Assembly: GCA_913775715.1 (NCBI GenBank)
Contig: CAJYMC010000007.1
Span: forward strand, 1,550,001-1,614,000
Direction: 5' to 3'
DNA length: 64,000 nt
From: an uncultured Exiguobacterium sp.
GTDB taxonomy: Bacteria > Bacillota > Bacilli > Exiguobacteriales > Exiguobacteriaceae
Part shown: in pieces, positions 30,375-39,263 of the stretch
Position numbering within the stretch: the first letter of the stretch is position 1
Layout of the letters: each line of letters opens with the position of its first letter
Notes under the pieces: generated by a model
Databases searched by the model: none
Told to the model about the DNA's origin: nothing
The model's input: the letters and a program-made list of their open reading frames with translations, nothing else
Made by a program: the position numbers and the translations under genes

Positions 30375-30548
30375 TTAGAACTTCTTACGCTTACGCGCAG
30401 CCTCCGATTTAAGCTTACGTTTTACACTTGGCTTTTCGTAGTGTTTACGTTTACGAACTTCTGCAAGCGTACCATCTTTTGAAACACCACGTTTGAAGCG
30501 ACGAAGTGCGTCTTCAAGTGATTCATTTTTACGTACACGAGTTTCCAC
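30375..30548 (-). CDS. rpsU: 30S ribosomal protein S21
   Basis: 57-residue basic protein of the small ribosomal subunit. After the GTG start it reads [20 protein letters not shown], continues [19 protein letters not shown] and ends in the Lys/Arg-rich tail [14 protein letters not shown], a full match to the S21 pattern. The ribosome-binding site GGAGGGAGGG precedes the GTG by 7 bases. It is transcribed with yqeY from a strong promoter, as in other Bacillales. Confidence 0.97.
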   Translation of the reverse strand: METRVRKNESLEDALRRFKRGVSKDGTLAEVRKRKHYEKPSVKRKLKSEAARKRKKF

Positions 30549-30608
30549 TAGTTTTCCCTCCCTCCGATATTACCGACTAAAGGAAACGTGTCAGACACGT
30601 CATACAAC

Positions 30609-30637
30609 ATTATAGTAGGAATATACAATTTGGTCAA
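30609..30637 (-). promoter_or_regulatory. SigA promoter of rpsU-yqeY
   Basis: Minus-strand TTGACC (30632-30637), 17-bp spacer, consensus TATAAT (30609-30614). About 60 bp from the rpsU start codon. The rest of the 300-bp gap (30549-30861) holds control elements of the divergent symporter gene and no further ORF that I can support. Confidence 0.85.
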
Positions 30638-30762
30638 CAGTTGATTCAAGCGACTTTTCTGTACCCTACGCTGTTCCTTTTTGTTCCTTTCTATCCTCTC
30701 ATGCTTGCATCCGTTTGACAACAAAATCTGGTCATTCCTGCATCAAAATTCAGAAACTTTTT

Positions 30763-30776
30763 TGTAAGCGTTACCA
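30763..30776 (+). promoter_or_regulatory. cre-like site upstream of the symporter gene
   Basis: TGTAAGCGTTACCA matches the CcpA operator TGWAANCGNTNWCA at 13 of 14 positions. About 85 bp before the symporter start, suggesting carbon-catabolite control. Confidence 0.6.
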
Positions 30777-30807
30777 TATATTTTTTAAAATGTTTTGTCA
30801 AAAAGGG

Positions 30808-30838
30808 TGATAATGTGTCAAAATATAGACAATTATCA
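30808..30838. repeat. Inverted repeat in symporter 5' region
   Basis: TGATAAT-G-TGTC / GACAATTATCA with an 8-base AT loop, 23 bases before the symporter ATG. Could be an operator or a 5'-UTR hairpin near the ribosome-binding site. Confidence 0.45.
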
Positions 30839-30861
30839 AACAAAGGAGTGTGACATCACGT

Positions 30862-32115
30862 ATGAAAGAAGCAAAACGCATCATTTGGGGCTTAATTCTC
30901 GGGGTGGTTCTCGGAATCATTCTTGCTAGCTTACCAGATAAGTCGATTTATGAGGGATTAAATAAATATGCTCTACAACCGATTGGAACGATCTTCTTGA
31001 ACCTGATCAAGATGCTCGTCGTACCTATCGTCTTCTTCTCGATCACCCTCGGCGTCATGGGGCTCGGTAATCCAAAAGAATTGGGTCGTGTGGGTGGAAA
31101 AGCGATCACTTACTTCATGACGACGACGGCTGTCGCAATTGTCATCGCTCTCGGTTTGTCATTATTGATTAAACCGGGTACGTTCGGTACGTTTGCTACA
31201 AACAATCTAAAATATGATAGCGGAAGTCTTCCCGATACGAGCTTGATTAATACAATCGTCGGTATGTTCCCGACGAACCCGATCACATCGATGGCGGAAG
31301 GCAACATGCTTCAAATCATTGTTTTCAGTGTGTTCGTTGGTTTTGGGATCACGTTCCTTGGTAAGAAAGTTTCGACGTTACGGACTTTCGTCGAACAGGG
31401 AAACGAATTGATGACGTACTTGATCACGCTCGTTATGAAGATGGCCCCACTCGGTGCGTTCGCTTTGATTGCATCAGCCGTCGGTTCACAAGGATGGAAC
31501 TCGTTAAAAGCAATGGGACTTTATATGGGCGTCGTCATTTTATCGCTGATCGTCCATTCTATGCTGACGTACGGTTCAACTGTCTCACTTCTTGGGAAGA
31601 TGAATCCGTTCTTCTTCTTTAAAAAGTTCGCACCTGTCATGTTGTTTGCTTTCTCGACGTCTTCGTCGAACGCAACACTTCCTGTCGCGATGCAAACGGC
31701 TCAAAAAGAGCTGAAAGTTCCACGCTCCGTCTCAAGTTTCGTCCAACCGCTCGGCGCGACGATCAACATGGACGGTACGGCGATCATGCAAGGGGTCGCG
31801 ACTGTCTTCATCGCGCAAGTCTATGCAGTTGACCTGACGCCAGGACAACTTGCAACGGTCGTCCTGACAGCTGTTCTCGCATCGGTCGGAACCGCCGGTG
31901 TACCAGGTGTTGGTCTTGTCATGCTGACGATGGTTCTTCAATCAGTCAATCTACCGGTCGAAGGGATTGCATTGATCATCGGTGTCGACCGTCTCCTGGA
32001 TATGATGCGGACAGCCGTCAACATCACAGGTGACGCAGCATGTGCCGTCATCGTCTCGAAATCAGAAGAAGGTAACATCAAAGAAGACGAGGAAACCGAT
32101 GAACGCTACGCGTAA
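30862..32115 (+). CDS. Dicarboxylate/amino-acid:cation symporter (SDF family)
   Basis: Na+- or H+-coupled uptake of glutamate, aspartate or C4-dicarboxylates. Eight-helix DAACS fold with re-entrant loops: FSTSSSNATLPVAMQTA (serine-rich HP1), VQPLGATINMDGTAIMQGVATVFIAQ (the NMDGT motif of helix 7), GTAGVPGVGLVMLTMVL (HP2) and DRLLDMMRTAVNITGDAACAVIV (helix 8). 417 residues. GTG at 30850 is in frame but sits on the AAAGGAG site, so ATG at 30862 is chosen. Substrate (Glu versus dicarboxylate) cannot be read with confidence. A cre-like site lies upstream; no partner genes. Confidence 0.93.
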   Translation: MKEAKRIIWGLILGVVLGIILASLPDKSIYEGLNKYALQPIGTIFLNLIKMLVVPIVFFSITLGVMGLGNPKELGRVGGKAITYFMTTTAVAIVIALGLSLLIKPGTFGTFATNNLKYDSGSLPDTSLINTIVGMFPTNPITSMAEGNMLQIIVFSVFVGFGITFLGKKVSTLRTFVEQGNELMTYLITLVMKMAPLGAFALIASAVGSQGWNSLKAMGLYMGVVILSLIVHSMLTYGSTVSLLGKMNPFFFFKKFAPVMLFAFSTSSSNATLPVAMQTAQKELKVPRSVSSFVQPLGATINMDGTAIMQGVATVFIAQVYAVDLTPGQLATVVLTAVLASVGTAGVPGVGLVMLTMVLQSVNLPVEGIALIIGVDRLLDMMRTAVNITGDAACAVIVSKSEEGNIKEDEETDERYA

Positions 32116-32133
32116 TCGTATATCCTCACTTTA

Positions 32134-32170
32134 AGAAAGGACGTTCCGCAAACTGCGGAACGTCCTTTCT
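32134..32170. terminator. Bidirectional terminator between symporter and pullulanase genes
   Basis: Perfect 17-bp arms AGAAAGGACGTTCCGCA / TGCGGAACGTCCTTTCT with a 3-base loop, between converging genes. Confidence 0.9.
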
Positions 32171-32181
32171 CGTATATTCGA

Positions 32182-35094
32182 TTATTTTGCTAAGACGAAC
32201 GAGCTAAGTCCTTCGACACGAACCGTACCTGAAACGTTACGGATCGCTTTTGTTCCCGCTTGTTTGCCATCTACGAGCAGCTTCCATTGACCTTTTGGGA
32301 GCTTCATGTCGACTGCTGTTCGATTCGCGTTGTGAATGACGTAGAGATCATCTTTTTGTTGCGGCGCAGCGTCATCTAGTCGGTACGCAACGACTTGTGC
32401 CGGCGCTGCTTCAAACGTCAGGTAACGACGAATGTCTTTTGCTGTTGCTAAATGTAGTACTGGATTTTTTTTACGTAATGCAATCAATCCAGTCATATAA
32501 TCGACATCTTGTTGACGGTCCATCTTCCGTTTCCAGTCGAGCTGGTTGACGGAATCCGGTGATTTGTACGAGTTATGATCGCCGCCCTTCGTCCGCATGA
32601 AGTCCTGTCCTGCATGGATGAACGTCGTTCCTTGTGACGTCAGCAAGATGCTTGAAGCCAGGCGATGCATCTTCGTTTTCGTCGCTTCCGTATCTTGTGG
32701 GTTCGTCAGGTTCAACTTATCCCAGAGCGTATGGTTGTCATGTGCCTCAACATACGTGATCGCTTGATCTGGTTCTTTCGTAAATCCTTGAATGTCTTTA
32801 TCATAAGCAATCTCGCCGACGATACCACGTTTGATGCGTGTCTCAAGACCCGTTTTCCCGTTGATGAATCCAGCATCCGTGTCTTCGAAGACACTACCTT
32901 TGAGTGCGTCACGCAAATTATCATTGAAATGTCCAATTCCTGGCATTTGTTTTGTATTCGTTTGGTTCGCCTTCTCTGAATCCGGAAGTGGTGTTCCAAG
33001 GCTCCATCCTTCTCCGAACACAAGAATCGACGGATCGATTCGCTTCGTCGCCTGTTTAACGGCGTTCATCGTCTTGACGTCGTGAATGCCCATTAAGTCA
33101 AAGCGGAATCCATCCCAGTGGTATTCTTTCGCCCAGTAGGAAACCGAGTCCACGATCAATTTGTGCATCATTTGACGCTCAGACGCTGTATCGTTTCCGA
33201 CACCTGTTCCGTTCGCTAAATCGCCGCCTTCTGTATAGCGGTAGTAGTAACCCGGTACGATCTTATCGAGATTCGAAGCCTTTGCGTCAAACATGTGGTT
33301 ATAAACGACATCCATGACGGCACGTAGACCATTGTCATGTAATCCTTGAATCATCTGTTTCATTTCCGTGATCCGGACTTTTGGATCATACGGATTTGTC
33401 GCATACGATCCTTCTGGTGCATTGTAGTTCTTCGGATCATAACCCCAGTTGTATGATTTAAGCGGATTCGTCTCATCGACGGATGCTGTGTTGAAATCAT
33501 AGACCGGAATGAACTGAACGTGTGTGATACCAAGTTCTTTCAGATGATCAAGACCCGTTTTCGTCTTCGTTTTCTTGCCATCCTTCGTTAAACGTGTACC
33601 CGGCTCGATGACGCCAAGGTACTTGCCTTTTTGTTTGATGCCGGAATCGTAACCTGAATTCGTCACATCAAACATTGATAAATCACGGACGTGTGATTCA
33701 TAGATGATTGCGTCTGTCGCATGACGAAGTGGCATTTTCCCGTTCGTCCAACGCTTCGGATTTGTCTCGCGTAAGTCGACGACGACTCCTTGGTCGCCAT
33801 TGACGGCGACTGCTGTCGCATATGGATCCACCGCACGTGTCGATTCTTTTGCGTGCTTGACTTCATACGTGTAACCGACACCGTCAAGGTCACCCTTGAC
33901 CGTCACTTGATACACACCACGATCCGTTCGCTTCATCTCGATTTCTCGCGTGATATCTTTTGTCGTAGCTGCTTGCTGTTTCGGTAAGCGATATAGTTCA
34001 AGCTCAACGGCTTGCGCTGTCGGCGCCCAGACCTTGAATGTCGTCTTCGATTTCTGATAGTCGACACCAAGCTTGCCATCGTAGGCATACTTTTGATCAA
34101 ATGCTTTCGAACGCAATACCTTCCCGGCTTCAAGAACTGCTTCTCCAAAAACAGGGTGCGTCACGCGGACGACTTTTGCTAAATCGATATCAGAAGCGAC
34201 CTCGACTTTCGCTGTCTTAGCATCGATTGCTGACACGACTGGATTCGTCACGCCCTCAAACGTGAATGTCTTTAGGTCTTCTGCCGTCATCGGTGCGTTC
34301 GTTTTTAACGTCATCGTCCGGAAATCATCCGCTAAAAAGCTCGTGATTTTCGGTGTACGATCGATTTCCGGTTTACTATAGTAAATCGTTTGGTCCCCTT
34401 CGATCAACCAGATGTCTTTCGCCCCTGCATAGAAGAAACGATCAGCCCCGTCTTTTTCTGACCAGCCCTCCAGATGAGGAATGACGCCTGCAAGACGTGC
34501 TTTCGTTGGGTTATCAAGCGTTACTTTCGCAATGGCACCGAACGCATCCTGCTGATCGAATTCGAATCGTTTGCCATCTTGCGCTTCCGGCCAAGACCAG
34601 ACGCCGTATTTGTCATAATCATTGTCATATCGATAATAGTGGATGTTCGTGTCGATTTTTTCGACATCTGTTCCGTTACTCGGATTGACCGTCGAGATGT
34701 CCTTGCTTCCCGACTCGATCCAGATTTCGGCAACTCCGTTTTTAATCATATCTTTCGTGATGAAACGATCGTTCTCAGATCCCCCATCCTTGTTCCAGTT
34801 ATCATCTCGCACGATGAAGCCGACTTTTTCCGGCTGATCGACTGGAAATTCATAAGCTGCGATTTTTCCGTAAGCATCTTCACCATTAAAGGCATGTGCT
34901 TTATTCGGAAAATAATCCGGACCATTTGTCCATAACCACAGGTTCCAATCCTTCGTGGCATTCGGGTCTTCCTTGTAGTGAATGATGACCAATGTAGACT
35001 TTCCTTTTTCCAGTGCTTGACCGGATAAAGACAGTCCACTAAATATTAGTGCAAACGTTAGCGCAACGATACAAACGGATCTTATGCGTTTCAT
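32182..35094 (-). CDS. pulA: Secreted type I pullulanase
   Basis: Cuts alpha-1,6 branches of pullulan and starch outside the cell. Signal peptide about 1-27 (cleavage after SGQA). Two pullulanase-associated starch-binding modules (CBM41/PUD type) about 33-128 and 150-240, each with WLWTNGPD- or YGVWSWPE-like Trp runs, a linker domain, a CBM48-like domain about 345-430, then a GH13 barrel. The type I marker YNWGYDP is at 548-554. GH13 regions: VVYNH (597-600), DGFRFD (nucleophile Asp 666), FGEGW (acid/base Glu 695) and EAHDNH (Asp 786). No LPXTG or S-layer motif, so it is probably released. A perfect cre site predicts glucose repression. Confidence 0.95.
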   Translation of the reverse strand: MKRIRSVCIVALTFALIFSGLSLSGQALEKGKSTLVIIHYKEDPNATKDWNLWLWTNGPDYFPNKAHAFNGEDAYGKIAAYEFPVDQPEKVGFIVRDDNWNKDGGSENDRFITKDMIKNGVAEIWIESGSKDISTVNPSNGTDVEKIDTNIHYYRYDNDYDKYGVWSWPEAQDGKRFEFDQQDAFGAIAKVTLDNPTKARLAGVIPHLEGWSEKDGADRFFYAGAKDIWLIEGDQTIYYSKPEIDRTPKITSFLADDFRTMTLKTNAPMTAEDLKTFTFEGVTNPVVSAIDAKTAKVEVASDIDLAKVVRVTHPVFGEAVLEAGKVLRSKAFDQKYAYDGKLGVDYQKSKTTFKVWAPTAQAVELELYRLPKQQAATTKDITREIEMKRTDRGVYQVTVKGDLDGVGYTYEVKHAKESTRAVDPYATAVAVNGDQGVVVDLRETNPKRWTNGKMPLRHATDAIIYESHVRDLSMFDVTNSGYDSGIKQKGKYLGVIEPGTRLTKDGKKTKTKTGLDHLKELGITHVQFIPVYDFNTASVDETNPLKSYNWGYDPKNYNAPEGSYATNPYDPKVRITEMKQMIQGLHDNGLRAVMDVVYNHMFDAKASNLDKIVPGYYYRYTEGGDLANGTGVGNDTASERQMMHKLIVDSVSYWAKEYHWDGFRFDLMGIHDVKTMNAVKQATKRIDPSILVFGEGWSLGTPLPDSEKANQTNTKQMPGIGHFNDNLRDALKGSVFEDTDAGFINGKTGLETRIKRGIVGEIAYDKDIQGFTKEPDQAITYVEAHDNHTLWDKLNLTNPQDTEATKTKMHRLASSILLTSQGTTFIHAGQDFMRTKGGDHNSYKSPDSVNQLDWKRKMDRQQDVDYMTGLIALRKKNPVLHLATAKDIRRYLTFEAAPAQVVAYRLDDAAPQQKDDLYVIHNANRTAVDMKLPKGQWKLLVDGKQAGTKAIRNVSGTVRVEGLSSFVLAK

Positions 35095-35116
35095 ACGATA
35101 GCCATCTCCCTTGTTA

Positions 35117-35130
35117 TGTAATCGTTTTCA
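35117..35130 (-). promoter_or_regulatory. Perfect cre site at the pulA promoter
   Basis: Minus strand TGAAAACGATTACA matches TGWAANCGNTNWCA at every position. It lies 23 bp before the pulA start, directly downstream of the -10, where CcpA-HPr binding would block initiation. Confidence 0.85.
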
Positions 35131-35158
35131 TTCTGCATCCGTTTACAAGTCCTGTCAA
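35130..35158 (-). promoter_or_regulatory. Candidate pulA promoter
   Basis: Minus strand TTGACA (35153-35158), 17-bp spacer, CAGAAT (35130-35135). Good -35, weak -10. The cre site begins at the last base of the -10. Confidence 0.6.
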
Positions 35159-35226
35159 AGCCTATTTGATGATTCGAACAGAAAATAAGACTTTTGAACC
35201 AAAGTGATTCGGTTGGATGAAACACG

Positions 35227-35266
35227 ACAAAAAAGAACCGTCCGTTTGGTAGACAGTTCTTTTTTG
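35227..35266 (-). terminator. Terminator of the glycopolymer locus
   Basis: ACAAAAAAGAAC / GTTCTTTTTTGT hairpin 5 bases past the stop codon of the LCP gene, with an inner GTC/GAC pair. Confidence 0.8.
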
Positions 35267-35271
35267 TACTT

Positions 35272-36198
35272 TTAAGAAGACGTGAGGATGGCGTGAAGTT
35301 TAGCTTTCGTTTGTCTCATGGATTCATCCGATGCAAAGAAGTACCATACCCCGTCGTTTGCGATATAGCCTTCTCCGTCTAGCTTTAATGGTTTCAGCTG
35401 TTTGAATCCCGGCTGATTTTCTTGAGCAAGTTGTGCCGCCACGTCAAAACCGATGTTCGTCGCGAAATTGTGCTTCATGACATTCGTGATTTCTTCCATC
35501 TTGGTCAGTAAACGAGGTCCCGCCAGTTTAGCACCGACGGCTTCTAAAACTTGACGTTGTCGAATCTGTCTGCCCATATCGCCGAGTGGATCCTGTTTTC
35601 GCATACGTGCGTAACCACTCGCTTCTAGACCGGTCAAATGAATTTTGCCTTTCTCATACTCCTTTTGTAGACGGCGGTCGTTCCAGCTGAAGGCGGATGG
35701 ATTATCCACTGTGACACCGCCTACAGCATCAACCAATTCAATCAAACCATCCATATTAATCTTAGCGTAATATGGAATATCGACATCAAACGTCTGTTCC
35801 ACCGTTTCGACCGTTTCCTTCACCCCACCATAGGCATACGTATGATTGATCTTCGTCTTTTCACCCGTCGGTATTGTGACTTGCATGTCGCGTGGAATGG
35901 ACAACGAAGTCGCTTGCTTCGTTTTCGGATTAAACGAGAGTAGCATGATCGCATCTGCCCGTCCCTTATCATTCTTACGCTCATCCACACCAATCAAAAG
36001 GACATTGACTGGCTTCATCGATGCGAGCGGCTTTGCTTGTTTTCCATCCAACGGCTGTAAAAAGGAATGTGCCGTTTGTTGGATTTTTAAAAATGCCAGT
36101 CCCGTCGAAGCGCTAGCAATCAGGACGACCACGAGCAGAAGCGCACTGATGACGCGCCATATGATCGGAGGTCTTCGTTTATCGATGCGTGATTTCAT
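35272..36198 (-). CDS. LytR-CpsA-Psr family wall-polymer ligase
   Basis: Transfers lipid-linked glycopolymers to peptidoglycan at the outer face of the membrane. One N-terminal helix (about 15-35), then the LCP domain: NVLLIGVDERKNDKGRADAIMLLSFNP, SIPRDMQVTIP (the Arg/Asp pyrophosphate site), KINHTYAYGG, DGLIELVDAVGGVTVDNP and GYARMRKQDPLGDMGRQIRQRQVL. 308 residues. Last gene of the wecC-to-LCP unit, 13 bp after the DHHW gene. The context makes it the likely enzyme that fixes this locus's polymer to the wall. Confidence 0.93.
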   Translation of the reverse strand: MKSRIDKRRPPIIWRVISALLLVVVLIASASTGLAFLKIQQTAHSFLQPLDGKQAKPLASMKPVNVLLIGVDERKNDKGRADAIMLLSFNPKTKQATSLSIPRDMQVTIPTGEKTKINHTYAYGGVKETVETVEQTFDVDIPYYAKINMDGLIELVDAVGGVTVDNPSAFSWNDRRLQKEYEKGKIHLTGLEASGYARMRKQDPLGDMGRQIRQRQVLEAVGAKLAGPRLLTKMEEITNVMKHNFATNIGFDVAAQLAQENQPGFKQLKPLKLDGEGYIANDGVWYFFASDESMRQTKAKLHAILTSS

Positions 36199-36211
36199 GC
36201 TCTGTTCTCCT

Positions 36212-37384
36212 TCACAATTTGTCCTCGTACGTCTTCATCAAACCAGCAATGTTCGAGTTGTGCAGAAACAGCACCGAATCGATTTGCTTTTGTTTGGCGA
36301 ATCGGGAAACGTCAAATGATTTTGGAACGTATCGGATGTCCACGACTTCTAAGTTGGCACTTTTCGCAAGCAACGGTAACACAGGATTCGCAAACGAATC
36401 CTTTAAGACCAAGATCGTCGGACGATTTTGATTCGCCGCTGATTTCATTGACATGATACCGTGATTTCCGCGAAGGAATACCTCGTACCGATCGACGTAA
36501 TCACCTTCTTGTTTGACGAATGATTCATCGATGACAGGACGTCCACATTTCCCTTCATAACAAACATCAATGCCGTTGAAAAACGCAGGAGCATAGTAAT
36601 CCAGACGATCACCGGACGCTGCATAGGAGAGCGTCGTTTTTCGAGCTAAAGATCCGTAGTAAGCATGTTGATCCTCTTTCCGCCACTTCGTCTCAGGTAA
36701 CGCTGTTGACAGCCTCATCCCTTTTGTGATGACTCGGTAAGCTTCTGTTGCACCATCGATGTTCCAGTGATGATCCGTCTTGAAGTAGTCATTTAACTTC
36801 AGTTCCTGCAAAGAAAGATTGGTCATCCCCGCTGCTTTAAAGTCTCGTACCATTCCTTCGTAACGTACCCTCGCATTGGAAGCGACATAAGACGGAATTA
36901 GTTTGTCCCGTTCCGCGATGACGGTTTTAGACGGTGCTAACGCCATATAGACCGGACGATCGACTTCTTCAACGAATTGCTTGAATGCTAGCGGAATTTT
37001 TACGTTTCCTGATGCACTCGGTTCAATCATATAATCGTTTTTTGCCGTATAAATGCCATTGCGAAACGGCTGTCGAAAGACATCTTTTGATAAAAGCGCC
37101 TGTATCTCGACGAACGTTCCTCGCAACAGTAACTGATCCGTGAAATAGGTCTCCATCTTGAGCATATCTTTCCCCGTGGCGATTCCCTCGACGGTCGGAT
37201 CGACCGATTGGGCAAGTGTCCGGTTCTCAAGCTGGGACCGGACACGGTCTTCCCGGACAATCGTTCCGAGTCCGATCGCCAGTAACACAACAATGAAACT
37301 GATACTCGTCACCCACATCATGATTCGTTCGAAAGAAGGTTTTTTATTCGTGTGCTGTTGCGTTTTCATCAATGGCTGTTCCAT
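36212..37384 (-). CDS. DHHW/AlgX-type acyl-transfer accessory protein
   Basis: Single N-terminal helix (about 22-42) and an extracellular SGNH-hydrolase-like domain. Family signs: FTDQLLLRGTFVEIQALLSKDVFRQPF, KTDHHWNIDGATEAYRVI (the DHHW motif, about residue 190) and TILVLKDSFANPVLPLLA (the Ser nucleophile block). This family includes AlgX/AlgJ and works with an MBOAT membrane protein to put acetyl groups on polysaccharides. It is encoded right after the MBOAT gene (15-bp gap), which supports this job. The acyl group and acceptor are not known. Confidence 0.88.
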   Translation of the reverse strand: MEQPLMKTQQHTNKKPSFERIMMWVTSISFIVVLLAIGLGTIVREDRVRSQLENRTLAQSVDPTVEGIATGKDMLKMETYFTDQLLLRGTFVEIQALLSKDVFRQPFRNGIYTAKNDYMIEPSASGNVKIPLAFKQFVEEVDRPVYMALAPSKTVIAERDKLIPSYVASNARVRYEGMVRDFKAAGMTNLSLQELKLNDYFKTDHHWNIDGATEAYRVITKGMRLSTALPETKWRKEDQHAYYGSLARKTTLSYAASGDRLDYYAPAFFNGIDVCYEGKCGRPVIDESFVKQEGDYVDRYEVFLRGNHGIMSMKSAANQNRPTILVLKDSFANPVLPLLAKSANLEVVDIRYVPKSFDVSRFAKQKQIDSVLFLHNSNIAGLMKTYEDKL

Positions 37385-37399
37385 GAATAGACCTCCTTA

Positions 37400-38788
37400 T
37401 TAGAACCGGAAATAGATGAACGGATTAAACGTACTCGCAACGAGCGCCGATGTCGCAAGGAACAACATTAACATGGCGTACCCATACTGCATCGTCGTTC
37501 CGACTTTCCCGAGAGAGACGACGACACGTTCTCCGAGATATTTTGGAATCGGTGTCGCAGCGATACACGCGACAAGGAGCAGGACACCATTTTGAACGAG
37601 TTGGTAACTCGCCCGATCATCCCATAGCACATCGGGTACAAACATCGCTTGAATATACGTAACGGCCTCCGGGAACGTCTCTGAACGGAAGAATACCCAA
37701 CCGACGAGCACGAGGACCAGCGTCCAGACTGTCGAGACGACTGGCATGCGCTCCAGCCATTTCCCGAGAAATGCTTTCTCAAGCATGATCCAAATTCCGT
37801 AATATGCCCCCCAGGCGACGAATGTCCAACTCGCACCATGCCAAAGGCCTGTCAACATCCAGACGATTGCCAGATTTCGATATTGCCGCCACGGCGAAAC
37901 GCGATTCCCTCCTAGCGGAATATAAACATAGTCGCGGAACCAGGATCCGAGTGAGATATGCCAACGACGCCAAAATTCTGACACGGATTTTGAAATATAC
38001 GGGTAGTTGAAGTTCTCTAGGAAATGGAATCCGAACATCAGTGCTAACCCGATCGCCATATCGCTATATCCAGAGAAATCAAAATAGATCTGTAAGGCAT
38101 AAGCAATGATTCCAATCCATGCTAGTCCCATCGAAAGGTCTTTCATATTAAAGACAGCGTCTGCGACTTGACCACATCCGTTCGCAAGAATCAATTTTTT
38201 CGATAGTCCGATCGTAAAGCGACGAACACCCCGCGCAAAATCCGATACCGTCTCTTGACGCGATTCGATCTGACTTGCAATCGTGTTGTAGCGGACAATC
38301 GGACCTGCGACAAGTTGCGGGAAAAACGCGATATAAAGGGCAAGGTCGAGCGGATTCTTTTGCACCGCTTCCTTCCCTTTATAAATATCGATGACGTAAC
38401 TCATCGCATGAAATGTATAAAAGGAAATCCCGAGCGGTAAGACGACTTCCGGAACGAACCAACTCAGTCCAAATGATTCATTAACGGAGCGGACGAAAAA
38501 TCCGCTGTACTTAAACCAGCCAAGCAATCCGAGATTGACGACAATCATGCTGAACATGATCCATTTCACTCCGACACGTTGCCGGTAAAGATCAACGAAT
38601 AGGGCAAAGAAGTAATTGATCGCGACGCTGAGTAGCATCAGTAAGGCGAAGCGTGGTTCTCCGAACGCATAAAAGAACAGGCTGGCAACTAACAGCCAGC
38701 CGTTACGGAATGTCCGAGGTAGCACATAGTACACGAGCAGTACTGCCGGCAAGAACAAAAATAAAAAAATCGTCGAACTAAACAGCAT
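37400..38788 (-). CDS. MBOAT O-acyltransferase (AlgI-like)
   Basis: Multi-span membrane protein that passes an acyl group from the cytosol to an outer acceptor. Starts MLFSSTIFLFLFLPAVLLVYY as AlgI-type proteins do, shows SISFYTFHAMSYVIDIY-like segment (LGISFYTFHAMSYVIDIYKG), WRRWHISLGSWFRDYVYIPLGG and the catalytic His in MLTGLWHGASWTFVAWGAYYG. 462 residues, full length. It overlaps the upstream 161-residue unknown gene by 11 bp, and the DHHW partner follows. Together they form an O-acylation module for the locus polymer. Confidence 0.94.
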   Translation of the reverse strand: MLFSSTIFLFLFLPAVLLVYYVLPRTFRNGWLLVASLFFYAFGEPRFALLMLLSVAINYFFALFVDLYRQRVGVKWIMFSMIVVNLGLLGWFKYSGFFVRSVNESFGLSWFVPEVVLPLGISFYTFHAMSYVIDIYKGKEAVQKNPLDLALYIAFFPQLVAGPIVRYNTIASQIESRQETVSDFARGVRRFTIGLSKKLILANGCGQVADAVFNMKDLSMGLAWIGIIAYALQIYFDFSGYSDMAIGLALMFGFHFLENFNYPYISKSVSEFWRRWHISLGSWFRDYVYIPLGGNRVSPWRQYRNLAIVWMLTGLWHGASWTFVAWGAYYGIWIMLEKAFLGKWLERMPVVSTVWTLVLVLVGWVFFRSETFPEAVTYIQAMFVPDVLWDDRASYQLVQNGVLLLVACIAATPIPKYLGERVVVSLGKVGTTMQYGYAMLMLFLATSALVASTFNPFIYFRF

Positions 38789-39263
38789 AGGTTGCTTCCT
38801 CCTCTGCCTTGACGTATTGCGCGATGGCGAGTTCGCGGAGATGGACCCGGAAGCTCCCTTCGTTTAAGAACTTCCAGGCGATTTTGAAATAAGCCGCTCC
38901 TGGCACACGCTCCATCTCGAGCTGTACGATCGTTTCATTCGTCAACGTCAGCTGCTCTGTCTCAGAAACCATCCGCTTCTTCTGTCCATACTGCATCTTG
39001 AATACTTGAACGACACATGGTTCCTCCACTTCAAAGCGGCACGTCACTTGAATGATGTCCCCTGTTAGTTCAGCGTCTTTTCGATACAGTTTTGAAGGCG
39101 GATGTTGAAAGCCTTGATCGAATAGTTGCAGATACAGTTTGTCAGTCGCTATCGCATCCTGAAAATCAAAACACACCCCTGGCGCTGCATCTTCGAGCAA
39201 AATCTTTTCCTGCGTACCGAACGGAAAAAACTGATAGCTCGCGACAGTCAGCTCCTTATTCAT
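38778..39263 (-). CDS. Unknown beta-rich protein in the glycopolymer locus
   Basis: Not recognised. 161 residues, no signal peptide and no membrane helix, predicted mostly beta-strand from the alternating pattern (IIQVTCRFEVEEPCVVQVFKMQYG, IVQLEMERVPGAAYFKIAWKFLNEG, FRVHLRELAIAQYV). It looks like a small carbohydrate-binding or beta-sandwich fold. Its start overlaps the wecB stop by 4 bp and its end overlaps the MBOAT start by 11 bp, so it is tightly coupled to both. Possible roles include recognising the nascent polymer or helping the acylation module; both are guesses from place and fold. Confidence 0.7.
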   Translation of the reverse strand: MNKELTVASYQFFPFGTQEKILLEDAAPGVCFDFQDAIATDKLYLQLFDQGFQHPPSKLYRKDAELTGDIIQVTCRFEVEEPCVVQVFKMQYGQKKRMVSETEQLTLTNETIVQLEMERVPGAAYFKIAWKFLNEGSFRVHLRELAIAQYVKAEEEATYAV

